From Thioploca sp. (GTDB taxonomy: Bacteria; Pseudomonadota; Gammaproteobacteria; Beggiatoales; Beggiatoaceae), in NCBI GenBank assembly GCA_012032555.1, contig JAAUSR010000041.1, positions 1 through 43,850 on the forward strand: DNA of 43,850 nucleotides, read 5' to 3'. Both the position numbers and the translations under genes were made by a program. The notes under the pieces were generated by a model. The model worked only from the letters and a program-made list of their open reading frames with translations. It did not search any database and was not told the DNA's origin. Below, piece after piece: positions 9,897 to 17,750 of the stretch; the first letter of the stretch is position 1, and every line of letters starts with the position of its first letter.

Positions 9897-11186
9897 ATGC
9901 GAGAATATCAACAATTGTTGGCAAAAGAGGCTCATCCATTGAGTCATGTTATTTTATGGACAACCGTCTGTTTTTTTACTACGGCAGTGATATGGGCTAA
10001 TTACTCTACGTTAGATGAAGTCACTCGGGGTAGCGGTAGAGTTATTCCTTCTCGTCATGTTCAAGTAGTACAAAATCTAGAGGGTGGCATTGTCTCTGAG
10101 ATTTTAGTCAAGGAAGGTGATCAAGTTAACACCGGTCAAGTTCTACTCCGCATCGATGATACTCGTTTTGCCTCCTCTTATCGTGAAAGTCAAGTCACCT
10201 CTGCTACTTTACAAGCTAAAATTGTGCGTTTAACAGCAGAATCTCAAGGAAAACCTTTTAAACTTCCTCAAAATCTGACCTCAGCCCAAAAGGAACCTTT
10301 TCTAAATGAACAAGCTTTAGCGCGTTCAAGAGAACAGGAATTACAAAGTCAGGTTGAAGTCTTAGAACAACAGATAAATCAAAAGAAACAAGAAATCAAA
10401 GAGCTATCATCAAGACAACAACAATTACAACAGAGTTATAAATTGGCACAAAAAGAATTGAATATTACTGAACCTTTAGTTAAGAAGGGGGTGATGTCAG
10501 AAGTTGAGCTATTGCGTTTGCAACGTGAAGCGAGTTCAATTAAAGCCGATTTGGAAGGAACTCGTCTGCGTATCCCTCGTGCTGAAGCTGCCGTTACTGA
10601 AGCCGAGCGTAAGATCGAAGAACTGCAAGTGAGTTTTCGTACCAAAGCACTCAGCGATCTCAATGAAATTAAAGCCGAATCATCCCGGTTAACGGAATCG
10701 AAGCGTGCTCTAGAAGATCGCGTCGTTCGTACAGCAGTTCGTTCTCCAGTGAAAGGTACCGTGAAAAGATTAAAAATAACCACGATTGGTGGTGTGGTGC
10801 AACCGGGGATGGACTTGGTAGAAATTGTACCTTCAGAAGATAAGTTACTAATTGAAGCGCAAATTCGACCATCAGACATTGCGTTCTTACACCCTGGACA
10901 AAGTGCGATGGTGAAATTTACCGCGTATGATTTTTCCATTTTTGGTGGTTTACGCGCCTCGCTTGAACACATTAGTGCGGATACGATTACCAATGAACGT
11001 GGTGAATCGTTTTTTCTCATTCGATTGCGTACTGAACGAAATTATTTAGGAACAAAAGCCAAACCACTCCCGATCATGAGTGGGATGACGGTTAATATCG
11101 ACATTTTAACCGGTAAAAAAACGCTATTGGATTATTTACTTAAACCCATTAAAAAAGCGCAGGAACAAGCTTTACGAGAACGGTAA
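9897..11186 (+). CDS. HlyD-family type I secretion membrane-fusion protein (LapC-like)
   Basis: A 429-residue adaptor. One N-terminal transmembrane helix (about 18-37) is followed by the strand-rich segment VTRGSGRVIPS...VVQNLEGGIVSEILVKEGD, the biotinyl-lipoyl half-motif typical of HlyD/LapC proteins. A long Gln/Glu/Lys coiled coil follows (about 95-290), then a second lipoyl half (RSPVKGTVKRL...GGVVQPG) and a beta-barrel C terminus. It would bridge an inner-membrane ABC exporter to TolC during secretion of a large, often RTX-type adhesin. Neither exporter nor adhesin is in the window. Its position behind the HPt and GGDEF/EAL genes, about 30 bases after the latter, suggests co-regulated adhesin export. 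The ribosome site before ATG 9897 is weak. Confidence 0.9.
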   Translation: MREYQQLLAKEAHPLSHVILWTTVCFFTTAVIWANYSTLDEVTRGSGRVIPSRHVQVVQNLEGGIVSEILVKEGDQVNTGQVLLRIDDTRFASSYRESQVTSATLQAKIVRLTAESQGKPFKLPQNLTSAQKEPFLNEQALARSREQELQSQVEVLEQQINQKKQEIKELSSRQQQLQQSYKLAQKELNITEPLVKKGVMSEVELLRLQREASSIKADLEGTRLRIPRAEAAVTEAERKIEELQVSFRTKALSDLNEIKAESSRLTESKRALEDRVVRTAVRSPVKGTVKRLKITTIGGVVQPGMDLVEIVPSEDKLLIEAQIRPSDIAFLHPGQSAMVKFTAYDFSIFGGLRASLEHISADTITNERGESFFLIRLRTERNYLGTKAKPLPIMSGMTVNIDILTGKKTLLDYLLKPIKKAQEQALRER

Positions 11187-11363
11187 TAAACCAGATTAAC
11201 TGGATTAAAGGTTGTTTTGATGGCAGTATCAATATGACCTGACTAAATACTTGTGGGCATAGAAGATCCGCCGATTAGATTGAGAACTTCAACTAAAATA
11301 TCTCTCACTTGTTGCTTTTATGCCGGTTTTAATGCGTTGGCCCGGATTAAACTAAAAAGAGAA

Positions 11364-11392
11364 TTGACTCTATTTCGGGTAAATAATATAAT
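11364..11392 (+). promoter_or_regulatory. Strong sigma70-type promoter of tRNA-Phe
   Basis: TTGACT (11364-11369) and TATAAT (11387-11392) are separated by exactly 17 bases. The predicted start would be near 11399, about eleven bases before the tRNA 5' end. Confidence 0.8.
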
Positions 11393-11409
11393 GTTCGCTT
11401 AATTAATTA

Positions 11410-11482
11410 GGCCAGATAGCTCAGGTGGTAGAGCAGTGGACTGAAAATCCTCGTGTCGGTGGTTCAACTCCACCTCTGGCCA
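11410..11482 (+). tRNA. tRNA-Phe (anticodon GAA)
   Basis: The cloverleaf folds by eye. The acceptor stem GGCCAGA/TCTGGCC is perfect, the D stem is GCTC/GAGC, the anticodon loop CTGAAAA holds GAA, and the T stem is GGTGG/CCACC. Position 73 is A at 11482. CCA is not encoded; the sequence continues AAT. The anticodon stem GTGGA/TCCTC has a T-T opposition at 28-42. A strong promoter lies directly upstream. Lack of encoded CCA is less usual in Gammaproteobacteria, where many tRNA genes carry it. Confidence 0.95.
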
Positions 11483-11483
11483 A

Positions 11484-11510
11484 ATTGAAATGTTGCCGAT
11501 TGATTTCAAT
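11484..11510. repeat. Inverted repeat behind tRNA-Phe
   Basis: Eight-base arms ATTGAAAT and ATTTCAAT surround an 11-base loop just two bases past the tRNA. There is no following T-run, so it may be a processing hairpin or a weak terminator. No supported gene occurs in 11511-11757; two short minus-strand frames there do not look like a known protein. Confidence 0.35.
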
Positions 11511-11757
11511 CAGAGTCGGTTGATTAAAAATAACTGACTTTCAAAATAACCAACCTAAACCCAGAAAATAGTCATAGTTTTTGTTCGAGCGATTTCAACC
11601 GCCAACAGTGCCATTGAGTCGACTTATTATGGCGTGCCTTTTCTAACTCCGCTGCTACGACTCGCAGTTTTCCGTCGCTTTGATAATCGCATCGCTTGAT
11701 AACAGCTGTTCCATTCGCGTTTTCAAACACAGTTGACCATTTAGACGTTCCCAAAGT

Positions 11758-13650
11758 TTAAAGTTCAACTTGTGATCCCAATTCGATGACTCGATTAGTT
11801 GGAATTCTGAAAAACCGCATAGCACTTTGAGCATTCCGTGACATCCAAACAAAAAGTTTTTTTTGCCATAAAGGCATTTTTTCTAGGCTAGTCGGTACCA
11901 ATGTTTCTCGATTTAAAAAGAATGAGGTCTCCAACATATTAAAAGGATGATGATTGTAGGTTGACCATAAACTCAATGCTTTAGGAATACTCGGTTCTTC
12001 TTTGAAGCCATAATGAATGATAATGCGAAAGAAATTTTCATCTAAATTGTTCATTTCAATCCGATTTTGAACCGGTACAAAGGGGATCTCTTCAATCATC
12101 ACCGTTAAAAAAATCACTCGTTCGTGAAGAACTTTATTATGAGCTAAATTATGGAGTAAAGCATGAGGAACCATATGGGTATGAGCATTCAAAAAGACTG
12201 CGGTACCAGGCACACGTAATAAATAATCACTGTCTAGATTAGATAAAAATGGCTCTAAAACAATAGCTTCTGCTTGTAGCCGTTCTCGCAACAGGTTGCG
12301 ACCTTTCTTCCAAGTCGCTAATAAGGTGAATACGATCAGACCTATCACTAAAGGAAACCAACCACCATGAATGATTTTAAATGAATTAGCACTAAAGAAA
12401 GCGAGATCAACCGTTAAAAAGACGACTAACCCAAGAGTGATTAAGAGGGAATTCCACCGCCACAATCGCTGGACTACCACAAACCCCAAAATAGTATCAA
12501 TGACCATTGTTCCAGTCACTGCAATTCCATATGCAGAGGCCAATTGACTAGAAGATTGAAACCCTAATACTAAGGCAATAATGCCTAAAAGCAAGGTCCA
12601 ATTAATAAATGGAATATAAATTTGGCCAATTTCTTGTGAAGAGGTATGGCGAATTTCCATGCGTGGCAAGTAGCCCAACTGAATAGCTTGGCGAGTAACT
12701 GAAAAAGCACCTGAAATAACGGCTTGAGAAGCAATGATAGTAGCCGCTGTGGCCAAAAATATCATGGGGTAAATGGCCCAAGGGGGAGCCAATAGATAAA
12801 AAGGATTTTGTACACTTTGCGGATCACGGAGTAATAAAGCACCTTGGCCAAAGTAATTAAGTAATAAAGCGGGTAGTACTAATAAAAACCAACTTAACCG
12901 AATGGGATATTTACCAAAGTGTCCCATATCGGCATACAATGCCTCAGCACCAGTAACGGCTAATACCACTGCTCCTAACGCTAAAAACCCCTCTGATTTA
13001 TTAATCATGAAAAAATTAAGCGCATAGAATGGATTGAGTGCTTGTAACACCGCTGGTGATTGAATAATGCTGAGTATGCCCAGTAAGGCGAGGGTAGTAA
13101 ACCAAATTACCATAACGGGGCCAAATAAATTACCTACACTGGCTGTACCTTTACTTTGGAAGCTAAACAACGCCACTAATATGATCAAAGAAACGGGAAC
13201 AATCACTGGACCTAAAGATGGTGCGGCTACTTTCAATCCTTCTACAGCCGATAATACTGAAATCGCTGGTGTAATCATACCATCACCGTAAAACAAAGCA
13301 GCGCCAAAAATACCCAGTACGGTCAAAAATAAACCCAGTCGAGGTGATTCAGTCGTAGCACGTTGTAATAATGCTAACATTGCCATAATACCGCCTTCTC
13401 CTTGATTATCCGCCCGCATGATAAAAACAACATATTTGATAGAAACAACGATAATTAATGCCCAAAGTACTAGCGAGAGAACTCCCAGTATGTTAGCTGG
13501 AATCAGCGGCACTGAATGTGAACCGCCAAATACTTCTCTCATGGTGTAAAGTGGACTAGTGCCAATATCACCATAAACGATTCCAATGGTACCGAGAATG
13601 AGACCAACTAAATTATGATGTTCTTGATTGGAATTTTTAGTTAAATTCAC
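11758..13650 (-). CDS. kup: Kup low-affinity potassium transporter
   Basis: The 630-residue protein matches Kup/HAK transporters over its full length. It has the diagnostic YGDIGTSPLY at residues 26-35, NQGEGGIMA in the next loop, GDGMITPAISVLSAVEG, and about twelve membrane helices up to residue 440. A cytosolic C-terminal domain follows, with VPGTAVFL and HNLAHNKVLHERVI. Kup imports K+ with protons, important for osmotic adaptation and growth at low pH. It appears to be a single-gene unit: its 5' side is separated from the glycosyltransferase gene by about 230 bases and tRNA-Phe lies beyond its 3' end in the opposite orientation. Confidence 0.95.
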   Translation of the reverse strand: MNLTKNSNQEHHNLVGLILGTIGIVYGDIGTSPLYTMREVFGGSHSVPLIPANILGVLSLVLWALIIVVSIKYVVFIMRADNQGEGGIMAMLALLQRATTESPRLGLFLTVLGIFGAALFYGDGMITPAISVLSAVEGLKVAAPSLGPVIVPVSLIILVALFSFQSKGTASVGNLFGPVMVIWFTTLALLGILSIIQSPAVLQALNPFYALNFFMINKSEGFLALGAVVLAVTGAEALYADMGHFGKYPIRLSWFLLVLPALLLNYFGQGALLLRDPQSVQNPFYLLAPPWAIYPMIFLATAATIIASQAVISGAFSVTRQAIQLGYLPRMEIRHTSSQEIGQIYIPFINWTLLLGIIALVLGFQSSSQLASAYGIAVTGTMVIDTILGFVVVQRLWRWNSLLITLGLVVFLTVDLAFFSANSFKIIHGGWFPLVIGLIVFTLLATWKKGRNLLRERLQAEAIVLEPFLSNLDSDYLLRVPGTAVFLNAHTHMVPHALLHNLAHNKVLHERVIFLTVMIEEIPFVPVQNRIEMNNLDENFFRIIIHYGFKEEPSIPKALSLWSTYNHHPFNMLETSFFLNRETLVPTSLEKMPLWQKKLFVWMSRNAQSAMRFFRIPTNRVIELGSQVEL

Positions 13651-13880
13651 CGTGACTGAGTTCCTGAATGGTTTTAAGTAAGAAAAGCCTATAAGCAGAA
13701 ATGCTTATCCCATTGCTATTGTGTTCCATCCTACCGGAAGGAGGAGGGTAAGATTCTGGATTAAAACTATCACTTCTATTTAAATAATCAATAGTTCAGA
13801 AAAATTTACATAACACGGCTAGCCGATCCCTAGCGGTTTAACGGTTTAAAATGAAATCGGGGACTTAAGGGATGTAGCGT

Positions 13881-15067
13881 TTAACCGGTGGTATTCACTG
13901 AAGTTAAGACTTGCTGATATAAAACGGAAATTTTTTCAGCAATGTTTTGAATATTAAAGAGTTGTTCAAACCGTTGTTGTCCAACTTTGCCCAGAATAAT
14001 ACGCCATTGAGGATTATCAATCAATTGTTGTAAGGCTTGAGCCAATGCTCTCTCATCTTGAGGTGGTACGAGCAAACCGGTCTGGTTATTTACTACGACC
14101 CAAGTGACTCCCGATCCTGAAATCGCGCTGGCGACGATAGCTTTGCCATAACGCATGGCTTCTAATAGAACCACTCCAAATGCTTCGGTGCGTTCTAGAG
14201 AAGGTAAGCAAAAATAATCACAAGTTGCTAATAACGCATTCAGTTCAGTATCGGTACAATAACCCCATAATTTAACTTGGTTGGCTAGATTCTGTTGGGT
14301 AATCAAGGTTTGTAGGTATCGTTGTTGTTCTCCTTGACCAATAATGAGTAAATGTGCACCTTTTACTTGCTTCATTGCCCGTATTAATATTTCATGACCT
14401 TTATAATAAGTGAGGCGTCCCACCGTTAAGATTTTAACTACCGAGTCTCTCCATTGTTGTTCTGCCCAGCGTTGAATTTGCTCAGATGGTTCCGGTAACC
14501 GCGATAACGCAATTCCCAGCGGAATAATTTGACATTTATCTAGCCAAGGACGTAGCGGGATGCTAGAAACTAAATAGGGTTCTGAAGTGACTATAATAGC
14601 CTGAGCATGGGCAAGTACGCGTTGTTCTAAAGGACGATAAGCATGATAAGCAATTGATAATTTAGAATTTAACACTGAAGCAACATCAGCATGCCAATGA
14701 ACAATCCAAGGCAAGCGTTTCGCGCGCGGTAATCCCAGCGCAACCAAGGCAGAGGTATTGGGTAAATGCAAATGGAGTAATTGTGGCTGAAACTGACTCA
14801 ACACTTGATTAAACCAAACGGGAAACTGAGGACTGATTGGAGCATAAAGTAAGCGACCGTAAGTTGGGACTCGATAAATATTGAGATTGTTCCAAGCCTC
14901 TGCGGTCGTCATGGCAAAAAACGTGACCACTGCCGCTGGTGGTCATGAACTAATGCTGCTACGGTATCGCCTTGTTGCAGCTGAGCTGGCATCAGATCAG
15001 CGAGGAAATTTTCAATTCCACCGGCAAAAGGTGGGAAAAACTTGCCAAGATGAAGAACTCTAGGCAC
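13881..15067 (-). CDS. GT4-family glycosyltransferase, split by a one-base frameshift
   Basis: The open frame starting at 14930 lacks the N terminus of a GT-B glycosyltransferase. That N terminus is present in another frame just upstream: from GTG at 15067 it reads VPRVLHLGKFFPPFAGG, with the glycine-rich acceptor loop, up to HDHQRQWSRFLP and a stop. Adding one T to the coding-strand T6 (A6 at 14916-14921) fuses both as QWSRFFAMTTAEAW. The C-terminal domain has the E-x7-E nucleotide-sugar motif (EAFGVVLLE), KILTVGRLTYYKGHE and GSGVTWVV. The enzyme would transfer an activated sugar in cell-surface glycan synthesis. It starts only 21 bases after the last pseudopilin gene, so it may modify pilins or be a read-through member of that operon. 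Acceptor and donor are unknown. Confidence 0.85.
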
Positions 15068-15088
15068 TGATTTAATAATTCAATTAAA

Positions 15089-15919
15089 TTAATAAATAGG
15101 GAAAGGTGGCCATTTACCGGCAGTAGTTAATCGAGCAATTAAAATATTTTTAGGTAACCAAACCAGTATGTCATCAAATTGATCTTCTACATAGCTATCC
15201 TGAACATAATTATTTTTAGGATTATTATCCCAAGTCGGGGTAACTCCATTGAGAAAAGGATTAGAACATAACGCCTCAGAATTAATGATACCATCTATAT
15301 CATTATTACCATCCGGACGACCATTTTTACCGCAAGAAAAGATAATAGCGACCACATTAGAAACATAAGGATAATTCAGTTTTGAAGCATTTAATTGATA
15401 ATTTAACACTTTCTTGACATTATCATAAGGAGAAGCAGCTTGATTTAATGGTTTACCTTGTCTACTCGTAATTGTTAAAGAGGCTCTAGAAGCACCGATT
15501 GGATGTGATAGTGGTTTGGGTTCCATGGTCCGCGGATCAAAAATCCCCGGCCCATTATTAAACCAACCATCCACTCGATAACGAAAAGGGCGTCCCCAAG
15601 CATCATATTTGCCTACACCTAAAATAGCCCACGGTAAATAACCATCAGCATCATCATACTTTTCACATTTTTGTTTGGTAGCATCAGCAAAATTAGCTTC
15701 TTTACCGTTTAAATCGATTGCTGGGCAAGGTAATCGGCCATTCACTTCAGCAAATCCTAATAAGGCTTCTTTTATTTCTTCCAAAGTTTGTTGAGTAAGC
15801 TTTATTTTTTGTCGAGTGGATTGTTCAACTCCGGGCACTAATAAACTCCCGATGAGCAACCCAATAATAACTAAACTCATAGCCATTTCAATAAGAGAAA
15901 AACCAGCTATTTTATTCAT
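15089..15919 (-). CDS. Type IV pilin-like / pseudopilin protein 1
   Basis: A 276-residue pseudopilin. The class III signal MNKIAG is cut before FSLIE, giving the normal Glu at mature position 5 and a hydrophobic alpha-1 helix (about residues 7-30). The globular domain shares with the next three genes the sequence landmarks LPCPA, DGYLPWAILGVGKYDAWG, FRYRV, VVAIIFSCGKNG and a closing DILVWL...RLTTAGKWPP. A GGGTGAG ribosome site precedes the ATG. It is last of four pilin-like genes and directly precedes the glycosyltransferase gene. Likely an inner-membrane-anchored subunit of a type IV pilus or T2SS-like pseudopilus. I cannot assign it to a named gene. Confidence 0.85.
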   Translation of the reverse strand: MNKIAGFSLIEMAMSLVIIGLLIGSLLVPGVEQSTRQKIKLTQQTLEEIKEALLGFAEVNGRLPCPAIDLNGKEANFADATKQKCEKYDDADGYLPWAILGVGKYDAWGRPFRYRVDGWFNNGPGIFDPRTMEPKPLSHPIGASRASLTITSRQGKPLNQAASPYDNVKKVLNYQLNASKLNYPYVSNVVAIIFSCGKNGRPDGNNDIDGIINSEALCSNPFLNGVTPTWDNNPKNNYVQDSYVEDQFDDILVWLPKNILIARLTTAGKWPPFPIY

Positions 15920-16011
15920 TTTAGCTCACCCTTTAGTGAATCAGGTGGAGGAATCATTAAAAATTCCTGAGATAATTATCGCTAGAATAATTGCTAATAT
16001 CTTGATATTAA

Positions 16012-16710
16012 TTAAGGAGTCAGATAATAATTTATAATGTTACTAGTCCATTGATTATTTGCTGTGGTTAGCGCGTAATTTTTTTTACCAGCGGTGATTA
16101 AATAATCGTTTACGGTATTTTTAGATAGCCATGTCAATATATCGTCTTGATTTTCTAAATACCCATCTTGGATATAGGTTTCACCTCCCAGTTGGCTATT
16201 CTTTCCATCTGGACCATAAGAAAAAATGATAGCAACCACCGGCGTATTGCTTTGAAGTGTTAAATAATTTTCTTTTTGAGTATCTCTTACCACTATTAAC
16301 GAACTAGTTAGTTCTGGTGCCAATCTAGAATCGGTGTATTTTTCTTCCACTCGATAACGAAACATATTTCCCCAAGCATCATACTTTCCCACGCCCAAAT
16401 CTAGCCAAGGCAAAAATCCTTCGTTAACAGGCTGACTACCACATTGTTGACTACAAACGTCGATGTTTACTGCTCGGTTTTCTTTACCTATGGTTTTATT
16501 GGCTTCAAGAACTGGACAGGGCAAACAACCATGAAGAACCGCAAACCCTAATAAAGCTTGTCTAATTTCCTCTAAAGAATGTTGGGTCAATTTAATTTGA
16601 TCGTGTTCTACTTTTTTAGCCAGTGGCTGCAACAGGTTACCAATTAAAAATCCTAATATCACTAATACGATGGCGATTTCAACTAAACTAAACCCTTGAT
16701 TTTTTTTCAT
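16012..16710 (-). CDS. Type IV pilin-like / pseudopilin protein 2
   Basis: I start this gene at ATG 16710 (MKKNQG cut before FSLVE), not at the upstream ATG 16743, because only this gives a class III leader with Glu at mature position 5. A GGTGGGG stretch lies before it. The 232-residue product has the alpha-1 helix, then LPCP, EGFLPWLDLGVGKYDAWGNMFRYRV, VVAIIFSYGPDGKN and DDILTWLSKN. The shared periplasmic domain shows paralogy with its neighbours. Two Cys pairs in the LPCP region and near residue 70 (CSQQC) may form disulfides. A ten-base inverted repeat stands just upstream of its ribosome site. Confidence 0.83.
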   Translation of the reverse strand: MKKNQGFSLVEIAIVLVILGFLIGNLLQPLAKKVEHDQIKLTQHSLEEIRQALLGFAVLHGCLPCPVLEANKTIGKENRAVNIDVCSQQCGSQPVNEGFLPWLDLGVGKYDAWGNMFRYRVEEKYTDSRLAPELTSSLIVVRDTQKENYLTLQSNTPVVAIIFSYGPDGKNSQLGGETYIQDGYLENQDDILTWLSKNTVNDYLITAGKKNYALTTANNQWTSNIINYYLTP

Positions 16711-16728
16711 AAAACACAACCCCACCGT

Positions 16729-16756
16729 TAACTGCGTGCCCATTCACACGCAGTTA
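16729..16756. repeat. Intercistronic inverted repeat in the pilin cluster
   Basis: Ten-base arms TAACTGCGTG and CACGCAGTTA enclose an eight-base loop. It lies between pseudopilins 3 and 2, immediately upstream of the presumed ribosome site of pseudopilin 2 on the minus strand. No T-run follows. A role in mRNA processing or translation is possible. Confidence 0.6.
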
Positions 16757-16851
16757 CAAAAATTGATTTATATTTGGTGTACTTTATTTGTTTTCGATTT
16801 ACCACGATACCCTTACCCGGTCAGGAAAGTGGGCCATTATTTTTAATTAGG

Positions 16852-17697
16852 TTATTGACTATACCATTTGTCGTTGTTATTCGTTGTCGGTGCTATAGGT
16901 GCTATAGTATTTCCTCCGTTATAACCACCCAATAAGGGTGTTTGGGTTTGTTCTTTTGGTTTAATCGTATAAAGCAAAGGTGTTAAAATGGCTGCCGTGT
17001 TACGGGGCAATTTACCTGCTGTGACTAACCGATGAAATAATTCTGTCGTTGATACACTTTTCAAAACAGCCGTGTTGTAAATATAATCACCTTGGGTATA
17101 GCAAACTTTGCTTTGCTCGCAGACCGTTGCAGCAGAAACAGCCGGAATAAATAGTTCACTTACTGCTGTTGCCACTTGTGGTCCCTTTTTACCATCTGAA
17201 ACGATAACCGCAACAACTTCGGAAGCACCCCAATTGTCTTGAATAACAATATTATTAGAGTAATTACTCGCTACCAATTCTAGCAATTCTTTAGTAATAC
17301 CGGCGACATAGTTAATATCTACTCGGTATTTTAATAGATTACCCCAGGCATCATATTGACTTACGCCCAGATTAGCCCAGGGTAAAAACCCTTCTTCACT
17401 CGGTGTTCCTTGTAAACAAAGTCCAATTTCATTAGTGCCTCCTTTACATTCTTGATGACAAAGGTTTAGATCCTCTTTACCGGTATTTCCATCCGAAGCT
17501 GGACATGGCAAGCGACTATACAAAGTTGCATAATTAACTAATGCTTCTTTAATTTGTTCCAAAGTTACATCCGTACGCTGAATATTGGTCACATCAATTT
17601 GAGTTGTCAGCGGAATTAATAAACTGCCGATTACTAAACCAATAATGGTTAGTACAACTGCTAGCTCAATTAAAGTTAAGCCTTTTTGCATTTTCAT
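16852..17697 (-). CDS. Type IV pilin-like / pseudopilin protein 3
   Basis: A 281-residue pseudopilin with leader MKMQKG cut before LTLIE (Glu at mature position 5) and a strong GGAGG nine bases before the ATG. The shared domain is clear: LPCPA, EEGFLPWANLGVSQYDAWGNLLKYRV, VVAVIVSDGKKG and a closing LFHRLVTAGKLPRN. Compared with the other two it has an extra Cys cluster (CHQECKGG...CLQG) and a longer Thr/Asn-rich C terminus. It follows the large E5-less pseudopilin by 53 bases in the same direction. Its specific role as major or minor subunit cannot be judged from sequence. Confidence 0.85.
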   Translation of the reverse strand: MKMQKGLTLIELAVVLTIIGLVIGSLLIPLTTQIDVTNIQRTDVTLEQIKEALVNYATLYSRLPCPASDGNTGKEDLNLCHQECKGGTNEIGLCLQGTPSEEGFLPWANLGVSQYDAWGNLLKYRVDINYVAGITKELLELVASNYSNNIVIQDNWGASEVVAVIVSDGKKGPQVATAVSELFIPAVSAATVCEQSKVCYTQGDYIYNTAVLKSVSTTELFHRLVTAGKLPRNTAAILTPLLYTIKPKEQTQTPLLGGYNGGNTIAPIAPTTNNNDKWYSQ

Positions 17698-17750
17698 AGT
17701 TATCTACCTCCGCAGTATGGGATAAATTTAACTAACATAAAATAAAAACC

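Noticed and set aside
10436-11020. 194-codon minus-strand frame opposite the HlyD-family gene
   Set aside because: Low-complexity Ser/Arg composition, no ribosome site, and lies entirely within a well-supported gene.
11572-11852. Two overlapping short minus-strand frames behind kup
   Set aside because: No recognisable product. One overlaps the kup end in another register, and neither has a convincing start. Could be a gene remnant, but nothing supports a specific one.
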